Source: Clostridium drakei (GTDB lineage: Bacteria > Bacillota > Clostridia > Clostridiales > Clostridiaceae). Taken from it: a stretch of DNA of 64,000 nt. The first letter of the stretch is position 1, and the number at the start of each line of letters is the position of its first letter. Below the pieces are notes generated by a model. The model saw only the letters and a program-made list of their open reading frames with translations. It did not search any database and was not told where the DNA came from. This document shows, in pieces, positions 63,032-64,000 of this stretch. The translations under genes and the position numbers were made by a program. The stretch is taken from the NCBI RefSeq assembly GCF_000633595.2, contig NZ_JIBU02000018.1:672-64671 (forward strand), given 5' to 3'.

Positions 63032-63706
63032 ATGAAAAAGGATTTACTAGAAAAAGGAGCAATATTGCAAAGGGATAAGGAAACATATAGTATTGCACCA
63101 CATTTAACTGCAGGAATTGTGACACCAGAGGTTTTAAGAACTATTGCAGATGTAGCTGAAAAGTACAATGCAGCAGCTGTTAAGGTTACAGGAGCTCAAA
63201 GAATTGCATTAGTTGGCTTAAAACAAGAAGATTTAGATAGTGTTTGGAAAGATTTAGACATGGACCCAGGTGCAGCAATTGGGCTATGTGTAAGAAGTAT
63301 AAAAATATGTCCAGGTACTACTTTCTGTAAAAGAGGACTTCAAGATTCAGTAGCAGTTGGATCAAAGTTAGATAGCTTATATCATGGAAAGGAATTACCT
63401 AATAAGTTAAAGATAGGTGTAAGTGGATGTCCTAATAGCTGTGCAGATAGCGCCTTTAAGGATATAGGATTAATAGGTGGTGGAAAAGGTTGGATGCTAT
63501 ATGTTGGTGGAAAAGGTGGAGCTAAGCCAAGAATAGCAGATAGAATAGCACTTTCTGTATCAGAAGAAAAAATATATGATTTAATAGAGAAAGTTATTCA
63601 AGTATATAGTGAAAATGCAGGAACAAGAGAAAGATTAGGAGATTACATAGACAGATTAGGATTAGAAGCGTTCAAAGAACAAATAGACATTAATAGTTAT
63701 TTATAA
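63032..63706 (+). CDS. Siroheme/4Fe-4S nitrite-sulfite-reductase-like protein
   Basis: A 224-residue, small form of the nitrite/sulfite reductase family: an N-terminal ferredoxin-like half (IAPHLTAGIVTPEVLRTIAD) and the cluster-siroheme motif CPGTTFC...SGCPNSCAD (C-x5-C, C-x3-C). Full-length reductases are 500+ residues with two such repeats; this is the single-repeat form common in anaerobes. AGGAGG precedes the ATG. Substrate unknown. It ends at a hairpin shared with ferritin. Confidence 0.85.
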   Translation: MKKDLLEKGAILQRDKETYSIAPHLTAGIVTPEVLRTIADVAEKYNAAAVKVTGAQRIALVGLKQEDLDSVWKDLDMDPGAAIGLCVRSIKICPGTTFCKRGLQDSVAVGSKLDSLYHGKELPNKLKIGVSGCPNSCADSAFKDIGLIGGGKGWMLYVGGKGGAKPRIADRIALSVSEEKIYDLIEKVIQVYSENAGTRERLGDYIDRLGLEAFKEQIDINSYL

Positions 63707-63727
63707 AATAGAATTAAACGTTAATAT

Positions 63728-63774
63728 AGGTTCTATCTCAAAATTCACATTACATACATTTTGAGATAGAACCT
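63728..63774. terminator. Bidirectional terminator between siroheme-reductase-like and ferritin genes
   Basis: Perfect 17-bp stem (63728-63744 with 63758-63774; core GGTTCTATCTCAAAA), 13-nt loop. Convergent genes on both sides. Confidence 0.85.
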
Positions 63775-63811
63775 TATATATATTCACAGCTAAAAACTTA
63801 TTAAAAGTATT

Positions 63812-64000
63812 TTAGTTAACTGGTGGAACAAATACTCTTGCAGCTAACTCAGAGTCTAGCATATACAGTGCTGCCATATCATTTTCTATTCTTTTCAATT
63901 TCTTAATAATTGTGTTGAAATTTTTCTCTTCTTCAACTTGTTCGTCTATAAACCACCTTAGTAAGCTTAAAGTAGCATGTTCTCTTTCTTCAAGTGCAAT
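63812..64000 (-). CDS. ftn: Ferritin, C-terminal part (cut by the window end)
   Basis: The last 62 residues of a ferritin: LSLLRWFIDEQVEEEKNF (the EQVEEE of the ferroxidase-site helix) and the C-terminal YMLDSELAARVFVPPVN. The gene continues past 64000, so start and N-terminal ferroxidase residues are not visible. Iron storage; convergent with the siroheme protein. Confidence 0.9.
   Translation of the reverse strand: MALEEREHATLSLLRWFIDEQVEEEKNFNTIIKKLKRIENDMAALYMLDSELAARVFVPPVN

Noticed and set aside
1-64000. CRISPR arrays, tRNA or rRNA genes
   Set aside because: No regularly spaced repeats and no cloverleaf or rRNA-like sequence were recognised anywhere in the window.

Overview
The window is AT-rich, with A/T-ending codons, strong AGGAGG ribosome sites, frequent TTG and GTG starts, many intrinsic terminators and sporulation/germination genes. 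This fits an anaerobic, motile, spore-forming Clostridium (Clostridiaceae). The species cannot be fixed from the sequence alone. No rRNA, tRNA or CRISPR array was seen.

Layout. 0.5-8.1 kb: a chemoreceptor, a 14-TM drug exporter, a Cys-cluster protein, a TPR protein, a HEAT-repeat/methyltransferase fusion and YwbE. 8.1-9.1 kb: a degenerate gap with two FadR/LldR-type operators and a frameshifted crotonase relic. 9.1-15.3 kb: a lactate-oxidation operon (etfB-etfA-lactate permease-FAD lactate dehydrogenase-acyl-CoA dehydrogenase), apparently an electron-confurcating lactate dehydrogenase with an added butyryl-CoA-dehydrogenase-like enzyme. 15.6-16.7 kb: a PTS IIC relic, then a Cys-rich gene with a strong RBS and an in-frame TGA at codon 16, a candidate selenoprotein. 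16.9-20.3 kb: phospholipid synthesis, a TVP38-type membrane protein and a two-component pair. 20.4-26.4 kb: a heterodimeric ABC exporter divergent from a MerR regulator with overlapping promoters, then HxlR and MarR regulators and an acetyltransferase. 26.7-30.4 kb: a diguanylate cyclase followed by a chemoreceptor controlled by a c-di-GMP-II riboswitch and terminator.

30.6-37.7 kb: a Dus-family enzyme, a membrane glycosyltransferase with a lipoprotein, and a germinant receptor in B-C-A order. 37.7-43.6 kb: an arsenic-resistance island (arsR-thioredoxin-ArsP-type permease; acr3; arsR-arsD-arsA). Its three sigma-A promoters each have an inverted-repeat operator at or just downstream of the -10 box. 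43.9-49.8 kb: L,D-transpeptidase, metallophosphoesterase, DUF2975 protein, ketopantoate-reductase-like protein, YtaF and polysaccharide deacetylase.

49.9-57.5 kb: a cell-envelope stress locus (response regulator-kinase, secreted protein, Bcr-type ABC pair, DedA, two PAP2 phosphatases). Four of its upstream regions carry the same tandem 11-bp repeat, which predicts one regulon. It also contains relics of a deleted PAP2 duplicate and another broken ORF. 57.6-61.1 kb: a class A penicillin-binding protein and an intact IS3-family element with a -1 frameshift signal. 61.2-64.0 kb: a His-rich protein and a lipoprotein sharing a GTITQ-type repeat, Ohr, a siroheme nitrite/sulfite-reductase-like protein and the C-terminal part of ferritin.
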